From Paenibacillus dakarensis (GTDB lineage: Bacteria > Bacillota > Bacilli > Paenibacillales > Paenibacillaceae): DNA of 64,000 bases. This document shows positions 35,897 to 44,819 of the stretch, piece by piece. How positions within the stretch are numbered: the stretch's first letter is position 1; every line of letters starts with the position of its first letter. A program made the position numbers and the translations under genes. The stretch spans positions 233,327-297,326 of the forward strand of contig NZ_CDSE01000007.1 in assembly GCF_001373415.1 (NCBI RefSeq), read 5' to 3'. The notes under the pieces are model-generated. The model was given only the letters and a program-made list of their open reading frames with translations, was not told where the DNA came from and did no database searches.

Positions 35897-36862
35897 ATGG
35901 CACATGCCGGCATCGAAGCAGGCAACCCATCACCAAAGAAAAATGCTGTCAAACGCAAAATGTCAGCTTTCCAGCATATGAAACGCGACAGACAACTGCT
36001 GATCCTGTTCCTTCCAGGTTTTCTGTTCTATCTGATTTTCCGTTACGGTCCTTTGTATGGGATGCTTATTGCGTTTAAGGACTATAGCGTATTTACAGGC
36101 ATTATAGATAGCCCATGGGTAGGTCTTAAGCATTTTATTAACTTTTTCACCGGTCCTGATTTCTGGCTTTTGTTCAAGAACACGCTCTCACTTGGCTTGT
36201 TATCACTCATATTCTCATTTCCTTTCCCGATTATTCTGGCGGTCCTGCTGAATGAAGTACGGGTTAGATGGTTCAAGAAATCGATACAGACAATCAGTTA
36301 CCTGCCGTCCTTCTTGTCCGTCGTTATCATCAGCAGTATGCTGATCGATTTCTTGTCACCAAACAACGGTATCATTAACCAGATTATTTCGGCCCTTGGG
36401 TTCGAATCGAAGTATTTCCTGATCGATCCTGCCTGGTTCCGTCCAATCTACATTTCTTCCGACATCTGGACGCATACCGGTTATGAAGCAATTATCTACA
36501 TGGCGGCGATTGCAGGCATCAGCCCGTCGCTTTATGAAGCGGCTAAGGTGGATGGTGCGAAGAGACACCACATGATCTTTAAAATTACGATTCCTTCTCT
36601 GATGCCGACCATTATCATCATGTTTATTCTGAAGACTGGACAGCTGCTTCGCATTGGTTATGAGAAGGTCCTTCTCCTTTATAATCCGATGACGTATGAA
36701 GTAGCGGACGTGTTCTCCACCTTCGTATACCGTAAGGGTCTGCTGGAGGCGAATTACAGCTATGCGGCTGCCGTCGGTATTTTTGAAGCCGTCGTAGCGA
36801 TGATCCTTCTGTTGTCCTCTAACTTCATGAGTAAAAAGATGGGAGGGAATGGCCTGTGGTAA
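35897..36862 (+). CDS. ABC transporter permease (LplB/YteP-like)
   Basis: A 321-residue inner-membrane protein with six helices. MKRDRQLLILFLPGFLFYLIFRYGPLYGMLIAFKDYSVFTGI is the usual first-helix block of LplB-type permeases. The EAA loop is YEAAKVDGAKRHHMIFKITIPSLMPT. Start ATG 35897 with AAAGGAGG upstream. The downstream permease overlaps by 7 bp. No ATPase is encoded locally. Confidence 0.93.
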   Translation: MAHAGIEAGNPSPKKNAVKRKMSAFQHMKRDRQLLILFLPGFLFYLIFRYGPLYGMLIAFKDYSVFTGIIDSPWVGLKHFINFFTGPDFWLLFKNTLSLGLLSLIFSFPFPIILAVLLNEVRVRWFKKSIQTISYLPSFLSVVIISSMLIDFLSPNNGIINQIISALGFESKYFLIDPAWFRPIYISSDIWTHTGYEAIIYMAAIAGISPSLYEAAKVDGAKRHHMIFKITIPSLMPTIIIMFILKTGQLLRIGYEKVLLLYNPMTYEVADVFSTFVYRKGLLEANYSYAAAVGIFEAVVAMILLLSSNFMSKKMGGNGLW

Positions 36863-37728
36863 GTCAAAAGTTAAGAAACATCTCGCTGTTCTCTGTTGTT
36901 AATACGATTATCATGCTCTGTCTCGCTGTTGTTATCTTGTATCCGATCATATATATTACGTCCGTTTCCCTAAGTGATACATCAGCAGTAATACAGGGAC
37001 AGGTAAGTCTGCTGCCGGTGGGCTTTAACCTGGATGCCTATGCGCAGGTACTTCAGGATGCACGAATTCCGCGTGCATATATGAACACGATTTTTTATAC
37101 AGCGCTTGGAACCACGGTCAACCTGCTGTTAACGGCGATCTGTGCTTATCCGCTCTCTCGTAAGGACTTTTTCGGTCGTAAATTCTTTATGCTGGCAATC
37201 ATTTTGACTATGTTCCTGAATCCCGGCATCATCCCGAACTATTTGATCGTTCAGGAGCTGGGGCTGATTGATTCGGTATGGGCTCTCGTTCTTCCGAACG
37301 CCATCTGGACGTTTGAGCTGATCATTCTGAAGAGCTTTTATGAGAGTATGTCAGAGGGTCTTCGCGAAGCTGCTGTTGTAGACGGTGCATCGGAATTCCG
37401 TATTTTGTTCCAGATTATGATCCCGCTCTCGAAACCGGCGCTCGCTTCTATCGGCTTGTTTTATTTCATGGGACACTGGAACAGCTTCTTCATTCCGCTC
37501 ATTTACTTGAACGATGCCACCATGTATCCGCTTCAAGTCGTTTTGCGAGACATGCTGATCTTTGCTGACAGCGGTAATAACCAGAATCTCGTAGATGCAT
37601 CCGCCCTTGCTCCGCAAGCGATGAAGAACGCAACCATCGTATTGTCGATGATTCCGGTACTGCTTATTTATCCTTTTGCGCAGAAGTATTTTGCCCAAGG
37701 TGTAATGCTTGGTTCCGAAAAAGGGTGA
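36856..37728 (+). CDS. ABC transporter permease (LplC/YtcP-like)
   Basis: A 290-residue partner permease: six helices, VILYPIIYITSVSLSD at the N-terminus, EAA loop REAAVVDGASEFRILFQIMIPLSKPALA and the C-terminal QKYFAQGVMLGSEKG that is near-invariant in this group. GTG start 36856 overlaps the previous stop. Followed at 67 bp by the membrane regulator. Confidence 0.93.
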   Translation: MVSQKLRNISLFSVVNTIIMLCLAVVILYPIIYITSVSLSDTSAVIQGQVSLLPVGFNLDAYAQVLQDARIPRAYMNTIFYTALGTTVNLLLTAICAYPLSRKDFFGRKFFMLAIILTMFLNPGIIPNYLIVQELGLIDSVWALVLPNAIWTFELIILKSFYESMSEGLREAAVVDGASEFRILFQIMIPLSKPALASIGLFYFMGHWNSFFIPLIYLNDATMYPLQVVLRDMLIFADSGNNQNLVDASALAPQAMKNATIVLSMIPVLLIYPFAQKYFAQGVMLGSEKG

Positions 37729-37794
37729 CGTAATGCTCTGTTGGGTATAACATGGTGTTAATGAAGGGATGACATCAAGAGAGGTGATCCAATT

Positions 37795-40029
37795 TTGAAT
37801 CGATTGATCGCTAACAGGGGGCTTTTACAAATCTTCTTCGCTCTGCAGTTGGTCGTCGGCATCATGTTTATATTCAACTATATCGTATATAAGAACTCCA
37901 TTTCCGGAATATACGAGAAGGTAACAGAGAACAACCGGATGGTTATCAAAAATATCATCCAGTCGTTCGACAGCAGCTTTACTTCAATTAACAACCTTAT
38001 GTTCAATATTCACGCTCTGCCTTATGATCAGATCGCGGATGGTGACGGCAAGCCGGATATGGAGAAGGTTCTGGACTTGCAGGACAGCTTAAGCCGGATG
38101 GTATCCACTATGGATTTCGTAGAGGATGCGGTGATCACTTATGACTATAAGCTCGCAATCACTCCGCATGGAACGAGCAGCATGGAGTCATTATTCGACA
38201 GGAAATACATATCGGATAAATACAATTCGGTATTTTGGGATAATTTTATCCGTTCGAAGCATGACTCTACTGTCTTCCCTGCTGAAACCTACACAGAAAT
38301 GAATTCAGGGCGTAAGAAGAATTTAATGGTCATGGTTGATAGCAGCAATATCAGAATGTCGAACAAGAAGCTGATGGTTCTGATTGATGTGAACAAGCTG
38401 CTGAACAGCATTGATTTAAAAGGGATGATTCCGGGTGCATCTCTTATGGTGCTGGATGATAAACGGAATGTCATACTCAGCACGGAGAAGGACCTGGATC
38501 TTGTAAATATTCTGAATGACGTCTATTTTAACCCTTCAAGCGAGGCGTCGTTAACGCATGATAACTTTGAATACAATTTTTATAAATCGGACTATAACGG
38601 CTTTATTTATATTAATAAACTACCGTACAAGTTCCAAAACATTCACTCGGTAACGAATGCCAACCTATGGATTATGTATGGGGCGATTTTGCTGGCGGTT
38701 ATCTTGTCTGTATTACTGAGCATTTATTTATATAGACCAGTTAAGAACATTATGGGCGTTCTTGGAAGTTCTAATGTAAAGGGCAATGACTTCGTTAAAA
38801 TTCAGAGCGGAATCATCAAAATGCAGCGTGAGAACGAGTCGCTCAAAAGTCAGATGGGTCTCGTGGACTCGGAAATGAGAAGAGGCGTGTTCTTACAGGC
38901 TCTCGACGGATATCAGCATTCAAGGGAATATGAATCGCAGATGCAGAATCATTACTCCTATTTGTTTCAAAACAGACATTTTGTTATGGCGGCAATCCAT
39001 CTGCAGCCGGAGAATGGTGACGAGCAGCTGGAGTTGTCGGTAGAAGAACTGACGGAACAAATTCAGCATGGTCTGCAGGAGGTTTTGGATAATGTAATTG
39101 TCTTCCATGAGGACCATCTTAAATTTCTTATGCTCATTGGCATGGATCATACGTCAGATCGAAAGAAAATATTGAAGCAGTTCGAACAATACATTCGCCA
39201 GGCTGAAAATACCACATTTAAATCCTTAAAGGTATGGGGTTGTATCAGTCGGGTCTTTGAATCGAAGATCAGCAGCTGCCAGGAAGCATATCAGGATATC
39301 CAGCGCGGCTTCCTGTACAGGAACATTAATAAGAAAGAATGGGTAACGGATACAGAATCGATCCGCTTTGTTCCAGGCATTCATTTTCCTGTTCAACAAA
39401 TTGAGAAGCTATCCAATTGTCTGATGACCGGAAAAACAGATGAAGCAATAGAGATTGTGGATAAGATCATTGAGGAAAATACCTCCTTGAATATTCATTA
39501 TCACCAGATGCTCCATATCGCACAGACGATATTCTTGATTATGCTTAAACAGGTTAATGCATCAGAGGAAAGCCGCCAGGATTTATTCCGACTGGAAGCT
39601 GATATCATAGAAAAATTGCAGCGTGCTTATAGTCATCAGGAGATTCGTGAGGCCTTAATGGAAGGCATCAGGCGAGTGGCTGCCATGCATAATTATGACT
39701 CGAAGAGCAAGCTGAACCCGGCCTTTATCTCACAGTATATTGAGCTTCATTACATGGAGAATCTGTACCTGGATCATATGGCTGAGGTGCTTGATACGAG
39801 TTCTAAGTATTTCTCTAACTATTTCAAGAAGACATTTGGTGTGAACTATGTAGAGTATCTGAACAAGGTACGGCTATCCCACGCCAGAGAATTTCTGAAG
39901 AATACGGACCTCAGTATAGCTGAAATCGGTGAAAAGACAGGGTATTCGAATTCCTCAACGTTTACCACAACGTTTAAGAAGTACTGTGGAGTTTCGCCCA
40001 GCGAATATCGGAAAAATAATGGGAGATAG
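37795..40029 (+). CDS. Membrane-anchored AraC-family regulator
   Basis: A 744-residue one-component sensor-regulator. Helix 1 (~9-30, IFFALQLVVGIMFIFNYIVY) and helix 2 (~292-315, WIMYGAILLAVILSVLLSIYLY) enclose a ~260-residue extracellular domain. A coiled linker and a YesN-like middle region follow. The C-terminal double HTH (~640-744) shows YLDHMAEVLDTSSKYFSNYFKKTFG and FKKYCGVSPSEYRKN. This type couples extracellular sugar or binding-protein sensing directly to DNA binding. TTG start 37795 with GAGGTGAT. Likely activator of the importer operon in which it sits. Confidence 0.9.
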   Translation: MNRLIANRGLLQIFFALQLVVGIMFIFNYIVYKNSISGIYEKVTENNRMVIKNIIQSFDSSFTSINNLMFNIHALPYDQIADGDGKPDMEKVLDLQDSLSRMVSTMDFVEDAVITYDYKLAITPHGTSSMESLFDRKYISDKYNSVFWDNFIRSKHDSTVFPAETYTEMNSGRKKNLMVMVDSSNIRMSNKKLMVLIDVNKLLNSIDLKGMIPGASLMVLDDKRNVILSTEKDLDLVNILNDVYFNPSSEASLTHDNFEYNFYKSDYNGFIYINKLPYKFQNIHSVTNANLWIMYGAILLAVILSVLLSIYLYRPVKNIMGVLGSSNVKGNDFVKIQSGIIKMQRENESLKSQMGLVDSEMRRGVFLQALDGYQHSREYESQMQNHYSYLFQNRHFVMAAIHLQPENGDEQLELSVEELTEQIQHGLQEVLDNVIVFHEDHLKFLMLIGMDHTSDRKKILKQFEQYIRQAENTTFKSLKVWGCISRVFESKISSCQEAYQDIQRGFLYRNINKKEWVTDTESIRFVPGIHFPVQQIEKLSNCLMTGKTDEAIEIVDKIIEENTSLNIHYHQMLHIAQTIFLIMLKQVNASEESRQDLFRLEADIIEKLQRAYSHQEIREALMEGIRRVAAMHNYDSKSKLNPAFISQYIELHYMENLYLDHMAEVLDTSSKYFSNYFKKTFGVNYVEYLNKVRLSHAREFLKNTDLSIAEIGEKTGYSNSSTFTTTFKKYCGVSPSEYRKNNGR

Positions 40030-40055
40030 GTTGGACCAAGGAGGAACTGTATATT

Positions 40056-41051
40056 ATGAAGGCGGTTATTGCACAGCATGGAAAGGCATCGGTTGCAGAT
40101 ATTGAAAGACCTAGTCTAGAGCCGGGGCATGTGCGTATACGTACAGAATATTCGGCGATTAGCCCTGGTACGGAAATGACAGTTATTAAGAACTCTGAAG
40201 AGCATAAGTCTGTTCTCGGTTACAGCGCGGTCGGTATCATTACAGAGCTTGGCAATCAGGTGGAGGGACTTGCAGTCGGTCAGAGGGTCGCCGTCTATGG
40301 AGCACCTTATGTTCGCCATGCTGAAGAGCTGGCAGTTCCGTCCAACTTAACTGCTGTTGTACCGGATCATGTCGCTCCGGAAGAAGCTGCGTTTGCGGGA
40401 CTGGGCGCGATTGCCATTCATGCACTGCGTATAGCGGATCTTCGTTTCGGGGAATCTGCCGTCGTGGTAGGGCTTGGTATATTGGGCCAGATCATTGCAC
40501 AAATCTCTTCAGCTGCTGCGAATCAGGTGATCGCGTATGACCTCAATAAAGTTCGCGCTGACAGCATGCGGAAGTATATCACTCATGTGTACGACACTGA
40601 AGCAGAGCTGGAGAAGCAGATTCTTGCTGTCACCGGTGGTCATGGTGCCGATAGTGTGATTCTCTGCGCAGGCGGACCAGGCGAACCTCTGATTAATTCT
40701 TCATTGAAATGGATCCGCGACAAAGGAAAAATTGTGATCGTTGGAGATCTTGCAATGAATTTCGATCGCGGGCTCATGTTCAGTAAAGAGGCACAGGTGC
40801 TTATCTCACGGGCCGGTGGTCCGGGACGCTATGACAAAGGCTATGAACTCGAAAATAAGGATTACCCGATTGGATTCGTCCGTTGGACGGAAGGCCGTAA
40901 TACGGCTGAATATATTCGACTGCTGGCAGAACAGCGGATTTCGGTTCAACCGCTCATTTCAAGGGTTGTTCCGTTTGAAAGCGCAGCCGAGGCTTATGAG
41001 CATTATGGACCTGGCTCGACCATTATGGGTACGATCTTCAAATACGATTAA
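40056..41051 (+). CDS. MDR-superfamily (zinc-type) alcohol dehydrogenase, probably zinc-free
   Basis: A 331-residue medium-chain dehydrogenase/reductase: substrate domain TEYSAISPGTEMTVIKN, GYSAVGIITELG, nucleotide domain VVGLGILGQIIAQISS with GxGxxG-like loop, and GHGADSVILCAGG. The catalytic-zinc Cys/His set (CGSD...GHE) is absent: 'SPGTE' occupies the position of the first zinc Cys, as in threonine-dehydrogenase-like proteins of sugar operons. Start ATG 40056 with AAGGAGG. Likely oxidises an imported sugar or polyol together with the Gfo/Idh protein. Confidence 0.85.
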   Translation: MKAVIAQHGKASVADIERPSLEPGHVRIRTEYSAISPGTEMTVIKNSEEHKSVLGYSAVGIITELGNQVEGLAVGQRVAVYGAPYVRHAEELAVPSNLTAVVPDHVAPEEAAFAGLGAIAIHALRIADLRFGESAVVVGLGILGQIIAQISSAAANQVIAYDLNKVRADSMRKYITHVYDTEAELEKQILAVTGGHGADSVILCAGGPGEPLINSSLKWIRDKGKIVIVGDLAMNFDRGLMFSKEAQVLISRAGGPGRYDKGYELENKDYPIGFVRWTEGRNTAEYIRLLAEQRISVQPLISRVVPFESAAEAYEHYGPGSTIMGTIFKYD

Positions 41052-41099
41052 ATTCTTGTCTGTCATCTCTCCGAATACGGATCATTCTTCCGATCGCTG

Positions 41100-41152
41100 T
41101 TGTCCCCGGATTTCTTCTGAATTGTGTAATTAATGTTGAAATCCGGGGACAA
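41100..41152. repeat. 15-bp perfect inverted repeat
   Basis: TTGTCCCCGGATTTC (41100-41114) and its exact complement GAAATCCGGGGACAA (41138-41152), with a 23-nt loop and no T-run. A possible transcript-stabilising stem after the dehydrogenase gene. The right arm also belongs to the relic at 41135-41202. Confidence 0.8.
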
Positions 41153-41202
41153 AGGCGAGCGTTTCACTTCTCCAGAATGATTCCGTCTTCTCCGTTGAAG
41201 CA
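41135..41202 (+). pseudogene. Relic of the 3' end of a debranching-enzyme-like gene
   Basis: GTTGAAATCCGGGGACAAAG and, after an ~9-base insertion, TTCTCCAGAATGATTCCGTC plus TTCTCCGTTGAAGCA closely match the last 60 bp of the 7270-9405 gene (9335-9392), with only a few substitutions. In one frame the tail reads LLQNDSVFSVEAGK against LQNNSAFSVAA of the intact gene. No upstream coding part remains. Confidence 0.65.
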
Positions 41203-41246
41203 GGAAAAATTAAACCTACAATAGGAATGTGGAGGTGTCCGCGTTA

Positions 41247-42818
41247 ATGGAACATCGCAGCGCAGATATTGTTATTATAGGCGGCGGGCTTGGCGGCAGT
41301 TCGGCTGCACTCGCAGCAGCTAAATCCGGGAAGCGCGTCATTCTGACGGAAGAAACCGATTGGCTTGGCGGACAGATTACGAGTCAGATCGTACCGCCTG
41401 ATGAGCACCCTTGGATTGAGAAGTTCGGCTCCACCGCAAGTTATCGGGAATACCGGGATCGTGTGCGGAATTATTATAAGGATAACTTTCCGGTAACGCC
41501 GGAGTCCCGGAATGCGAGATATTTCAACCCGGGCAGCGCCATGGTCAGCGCGATTGCTCATGAACCAAGAGCTGCATTGGCCGTGCTGCGGGACATGATG
41601 GCTCCCTACATTCACAGCGGAAAGCTGATTGTAATGACGGAGCATGTGCCTGTACAGGCAGAGACGGACGGTGATGATATTACAGCTGTTCATGTCCTGA
41701 ATAAAAACACGGGGGAAACGCTCATTCTGACAGGTGCCTATATTATTGATGCCACTGAAGAAGGGGATCTGCTTCCGCTCGCAGGAGTTGAATATGTAAC
41801 AGGCTCGGAATCCATTAAAGAGACGGGTGAGCCGCATGCACTGCCTGGGGACGCCGACCCGCAGGATATGCAGGCCTTCACGTGGTGCTTCGTCATGGAT
41901 TACTGCGAGGGTGAGGACCATACGATTGAGAAGCCTGAAACTTATGACTTCTGGAGAGAGTATCAGGCCGATTTCTGGCCGGATAAACAGCTGAGCTGGG
42001 CAGGGCTTGTACCGCACACCTTGGAGCCGGTTACCTATAGTCTGTTCCCGGACGGGAAGTCATTCTCGCTGTGGAAATACAGACAATTGGTGGACCGTGA
42101 GAACTTCGTAGAGGGAACCTTTGATACCAATGTGACGGTGGTGAACTGGCCGGCTAACGATTACTGGCTGGGCTCTATTATCGATGTCCCTGAAGAAGAG
42201 CGAAAGCTGCATCTTGAGCGGTCGAAGGAACTTAGTCGCTCACTGATGTACTGGATGCAGACAGAGGCGCCGCGCCCTGATGGCGGCAAGGGCTATCCTG
42301 GCCTTCGTTTGCGGCCGGATATCGCCGGTACGCCGGACGGCTTTGCCAAAATGCCGTATATCCGCGAGTCCCGCAGAATCAAGGCAGAGTTTACCGTGCT
42401 GGAGCAGCACGTCGCAGCAGCCTCCCGTCCAGACGGGAAAGCTGAGGATTTCTTCGACTCTGTAGGCGTCGGCTGTTACCGGATCGACTTGCATCCGAGC
42501 ACGGCTCTGCGGACATATGTCGATTTCTCCGCTCTGCCATTTGAAATTCCGCTGGGCAGCTTGATCCCGATTCGGGTCAACAACCTGATTGCGGCTTGCA
42601 AAAATATCGGAACGACCCATATCACAAACGGCTGCTACAGACTTCATCCGGTCGAATGGAATATCGGTGAATCGGCTGGCTATCTTGCCGCCTACTGTGT
42701 AGAGCATGGGGTGAAACCAAGAGATGTCCGTAATACACCAGAGCATCTGGAAGCACTGCAGCGCAACCTTGTAAATGCAGGCGTCGAGCTGAAATGGCCT
42801 GTCATTCACGAAGTGTAG
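41247..42818 (+). CDS. FAD-dependent oxidoreductase (PF12831 type)
   Basis: A 523-residue flavoprotein. The dinucleotide-binding N-terminus is ADIVIIGGGLGGSSAALAAAKSGKRVILTEE, followed by WLGGQITSQ, YIIDATEEGDLLPLAGVEYVTG and the C-terminal block ACKNIGTTHITNGCYRLHPVEWNIGESAG. This family is frequent in Paenibacillus glycan loci but its chemistry is poorly known. Start ATG 41247 (GGAGGTG at 41232-41238); the upstream in-frame GTG 41229 overlaps that site. Final gene of the importer-linked cluster. Confidence 0.87.
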   Translation: MEHRSADIVIIGGGLGGSSAALAAAKSGKRVILTEETDWLGGQITSQIVPPDEHPWIEKFGSTASYREYRDRVRNYYKDNFPVTPESRNARYFNPGSAMVSAIAHEPRAALAVLRDMMAPYIHSGKLIVMTEHVPVQAETDGDDITAVHVLNKNTGETLILTGAYIIDATEEGDLLPLAGVEYVTGSESIKETGEPHALPGDADPQDMQAFTWCFVMDYCEGEDHTIEKPETYDFWREYQADFWPDKQLSWAGLVPHTLEPVTYSLFPDGKSFSLWKYRQLVDRENFVEGTFDTNVTVVNWPANDYWLGSIIDVPEEERKLHLERSKELSRSLMYWMQTEAPRPDGGKGYPGLRLRPDIAGTPDGFAKMPYIRESRRIKAEFTVLEQHVAAASRPDGKAEDFFDSVGVGCYRIDLHPSTALRTYVDFSALPFEIPLGSLIPIRVNNLIAACKNIGTTHITNGCYRLHPVEWNIGESAGYLAAYCVEHGVKPRDVRNTPEHLEALQRNLVNAGVELKWPVIHEV

Positions 42819-42845
42819 ATTAAGGTGAATTCAAATGTTGAAGTG

Positions 42846-42880
42846 CCCCCTGTCCTTTTTAGGAACAGGGGGTTTCTTTG
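42846..42880 (+). terminator. Terminator of the importer/oxidoreductase cluster
   Basis: Arms CCCCCTGT (42846-42853) and ACAGGGGG (42865-42872) then TTTCTTTG. Confidence 0.85.
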
Positions 42881-42977
42881 TATACACTGAAGGGTTTTCC
42901 CGGAGTCGGTAAAGAGCCATGCTGCGGGTATGCTATAATCAAAGCAGTCAATCTAGGATAAGAAGGAGGTGAAGCTC

Positions 42978-43214
42978 ATGGAAGTGACAGCACAGGAAGT
43001 TGCGGAGTGGATGGTGAAGGAAATAAAGTTCACAGGAACACTGCGACAAGAAGATGCGATCGAGTATGTCAGGACTCACTTTGGTGAGCAGTTTGTTTTT
43101 GTAAATGAGAACGGCAATCTGTCTCTATCCAAAGAGGTGAAAAAAGCCTTCCGGAAGCTTCACGGCGGCCGGATTGCATGGGACCGTGACGGTTTTATGT
43201 GGGCTTGGACGTAA
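42978..43214 (+). CDS. Small conserved protein (DUF6953-like)
   Basis: A 78-residue soluble protein: helical start EVTAQEVAEWMVKEIKFTGTLRQEDAIEYV, then FGEQFVFVNENGNLSLSKEVKKAF and ending in AWDRDGFMWAW. Resembles small DUF6953 proteins of Bacillales, function unknown. Start ATG 42978 with AAGGAGGT at 42963-42970; followed by its own terminator. Confidence 0.8.
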   Translation: MEVTAQEVAEWMVKEIKFTGTLRQEDAIEYVRTHFGEQFVFVNENGNLSLSKEVKKAFRKLHGGRIAWDRDGFMWAWT

Positions 43215-43241
43215 AGTATTGGACTTAACGAATTAGCATGA

Positions 43242-43270
43242 ACCGGTGGCAGGATGCCATCGGTTTTTTA
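43242..43270 (+). terminator. Terminator of the 78-residue gene
   Basis: Arms ACCGGTGGC / GCCATCGGT with a six-T tail. Confidence 0.85.
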
Positions 43271-43450
43271 GGCTGTAACTTAAACGCTTCATGTATATTC
43301 GCATTACGGTATACGGACGCATCAATATAAACTGATCTACTATTATGCTGAAGCACTGGGTACCGCAGGTTCGAAGGATGAGAACAGACCACTGAAGCAG
43401 ATTGACTAAAGATACAATACGAAGGCATAGAGACAGTGCTCTGGAACATG
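43271..43450. other. Gene-free stretch between two terminators
   Basis: About 180 bp with stops in every frame and no binding site. The end of one plus-strand frame (IQYEGIETVLWNMKKAIRRL) looks faintly protein-like, but I cannot assign it. Confidence 0.4.
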
Positions 43451-43487
43451 AAAAAGGCGATCAGGCGACTATCTGGTCGCCTTTTTC
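43451..43487. terminator. Strong bidirectional terminator
   Basis: Ten-bp arms AAAAAGGCGA (43451-43460) and TCGCCTTTTT (43477-43486). No intact gene lies immediately upstream, so it may be left from a lost gene. Confidence 0.85.
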
Positions 43488-43602
43488 ACTTTTGAAATAA
43501 GTGACCATGAAGAGGAAGCTGTGAAAGTAAAACGTTAAAGTTGATAATTGGATAGAGATAAGGAAACTTTTTTGTTAAGTAACAACCTGCTTGTTAGAGG
43601 GT

Positions 43603-44013
43603 TTAAACTTCTGTGGAATGTGATTTAATAACTTCTGTACCAAACTCCAAGCATTCAATGCATATAGAAACTCCTGGCCCTATAGCTAATTCTCCGACTT
43701 CTTCTTTGCTTCTACGACAAAAAGAACAAGTTGCAACGTGTTCTATATTGCTTATACTATTTTGATTTGTAGTTTTTTCTAAAGTATTGTACAGTTCATC
43801 AATTACTTTCGGCTCAATATAATCGAAGTCTCCTTTTAATTTCACCGCAATAGTTGTATAAGCAATAGCCATACCTTCATAGAAACGTTGTCTTTCTAAT
43901 TGGTCACTACTTTTAGATTTCTCTTCACATAACTTGCTAAGTTTCTCTAATTCTAAGATCATATCTTCAATTTTTGCACCTCGAAATGTTTTTTTACGAA
44001 AATCTTGATCCAT
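43603..44013 (-). CDS. Stand-alone ClpX-type C4 zinc-finger protein
   Basis: A 136-residue soluble protein. The C-terminal part has CSFCRRSKEEVGELAIGPGV then SICIECL, the treble-clef zinc site that in ClpX recruits substrates and adaptors; no AAA+ domain follows. The N-terminal ~85 residues are helical and charged. Such free zf-C4_ClpX proteins occur in accessory DNA and their role is unknown. Start ATG 44013 with AAAGGAGGT on the minus strand. Base composition is much more A+T-rich than neighbouring genes, suggesting recent transfer; it abuts a broken GyrI-like gene. Confidence 0.8.
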   Translation of the reverse strand: MDQDFRKKTFRGAKIEDMILELEKLSKLCEEKSKSSDQLERQRFYEGMAIAYTTIAVKLKGDFDYIEPKVIDELYNTLEKTTNQNSISNIEHVATCSFCRRSKEEVGELAIGPGVSICIECLEFGTEVIKSHSTEV

Positions 44014-44104
44014 CACTTATACCTCCTTTATTGTATGTACACATTTGTATACATAATGAGATATATTCTTCAGAGCTATAGATTGTTCCTTCAATTTTTA
44101 GTGT

Positions 44105-44517
44105 TTTGGAGCCATTTTGACATCACAGGTCTTGAGGCTAAACTGTTTGAGTTGGTTCAGCCCAAGGAACACGGGGAGTACTTTGTATGTTTTCCTGTCG
44201 GCATGGAAACGGGCAGCTTCACTTATGTAGCTGCAGTCAAGGGAGATAAGCAGCCGCCTGGAGGGGTATCTCTGTTCCAGGGAGAGGTGCCTGAGGCAAT
44301 GTATGCGGTGTTCACAACACCCCCGGCAGATTATGCCGATCAAGGATTTGTACAGACGGTGGCTGGAACATGGAGATATATTTTAGAAGATTGGTTCCCG
44401 CGTTCTGGATATGAGTACGCACCAGATAAAGTGGAGGTTGAATTCTACGATGAGCGATGCCATGAGCAGACTGGAGCCGTTATGGAAATCTATATTCCTG
44501 TTATGAAGCAGGTGTAA
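44105..44517 (+). pseudogene. GyrI-like/AraC effector-binding domain fragment
   Basis: From about FWSHFDITGLEAKL onward the frame encodes the later part of a GyrI-like small-molecule-binding domain (YFVCFPVGMETGSFTYVAAV, YAVFTTPPADYA, GTWRYILEDWFPRSGYEYAPDKVEVEFY). The first strands and any DNA-binding domain are missing; upstream sequence is AT-rich with an implausible hydrophobic translation and no binding site. The break coincides with the foreign-looking zinc-finger gene, so an insertion probably destroyed the 5' end. Confidence 0.7.
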
Positions 44518-44819
44518 TGTTAGTGCAGACGAAGTCTGTACGCCTGTTCACATGCGGTTACTGAAGATGCTTATACACGGGAGTCAAAAAAGTTTTAGTG
44601 CGATGGTTGACAAATAATATGAATTAAAGTATCTTATAAACAAGTTGATATTAACTAAATAAAAGTTAGTGAAATTCGAAAGTGTTAGTTAGAGAGGGGT
44701 AAATTAAGAAATGTTTAAATTGTAGCTAAGGAATAACCGCATTTTTTTTGAGTATATATCTTAATGTAAAGATTTTTGAAAAAGAAATAATATCATAAAT
44801 TTAAATGGAGGAATTTATA
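44518..44819. other. AT-rich leader region of the doxX gene
   Basis: About 300 bp without coding potential. It contains the TTGACA promoter (44607-44635) and a long, very AT-rich 5' leader. Confidence 0.55.
44607..44635 (+). promoter_or_regulatory. Probable promoter of the doxX-type gene
   Basis: TTGACA (44607-44612), 17-bp spacer, TATCTT (44630-44635). A small dyad TAACT/AGTTA (44652-44668) sits just after the start, a possible operator. The leader to the start codon would be ~180 nt. Confidence 0.6.

Noticed and set aside
41244..42017. 257-codon minus-strand frame opposite the FAD oxidoreductase
   Set aside because: Antisense of a well-conserved flavoprotein; no start context.
43225..43449. 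74-codon minus-strand frame between two terminators
   Set aside because: No ribosome binding site, no similarity, and it would run through a terminator.
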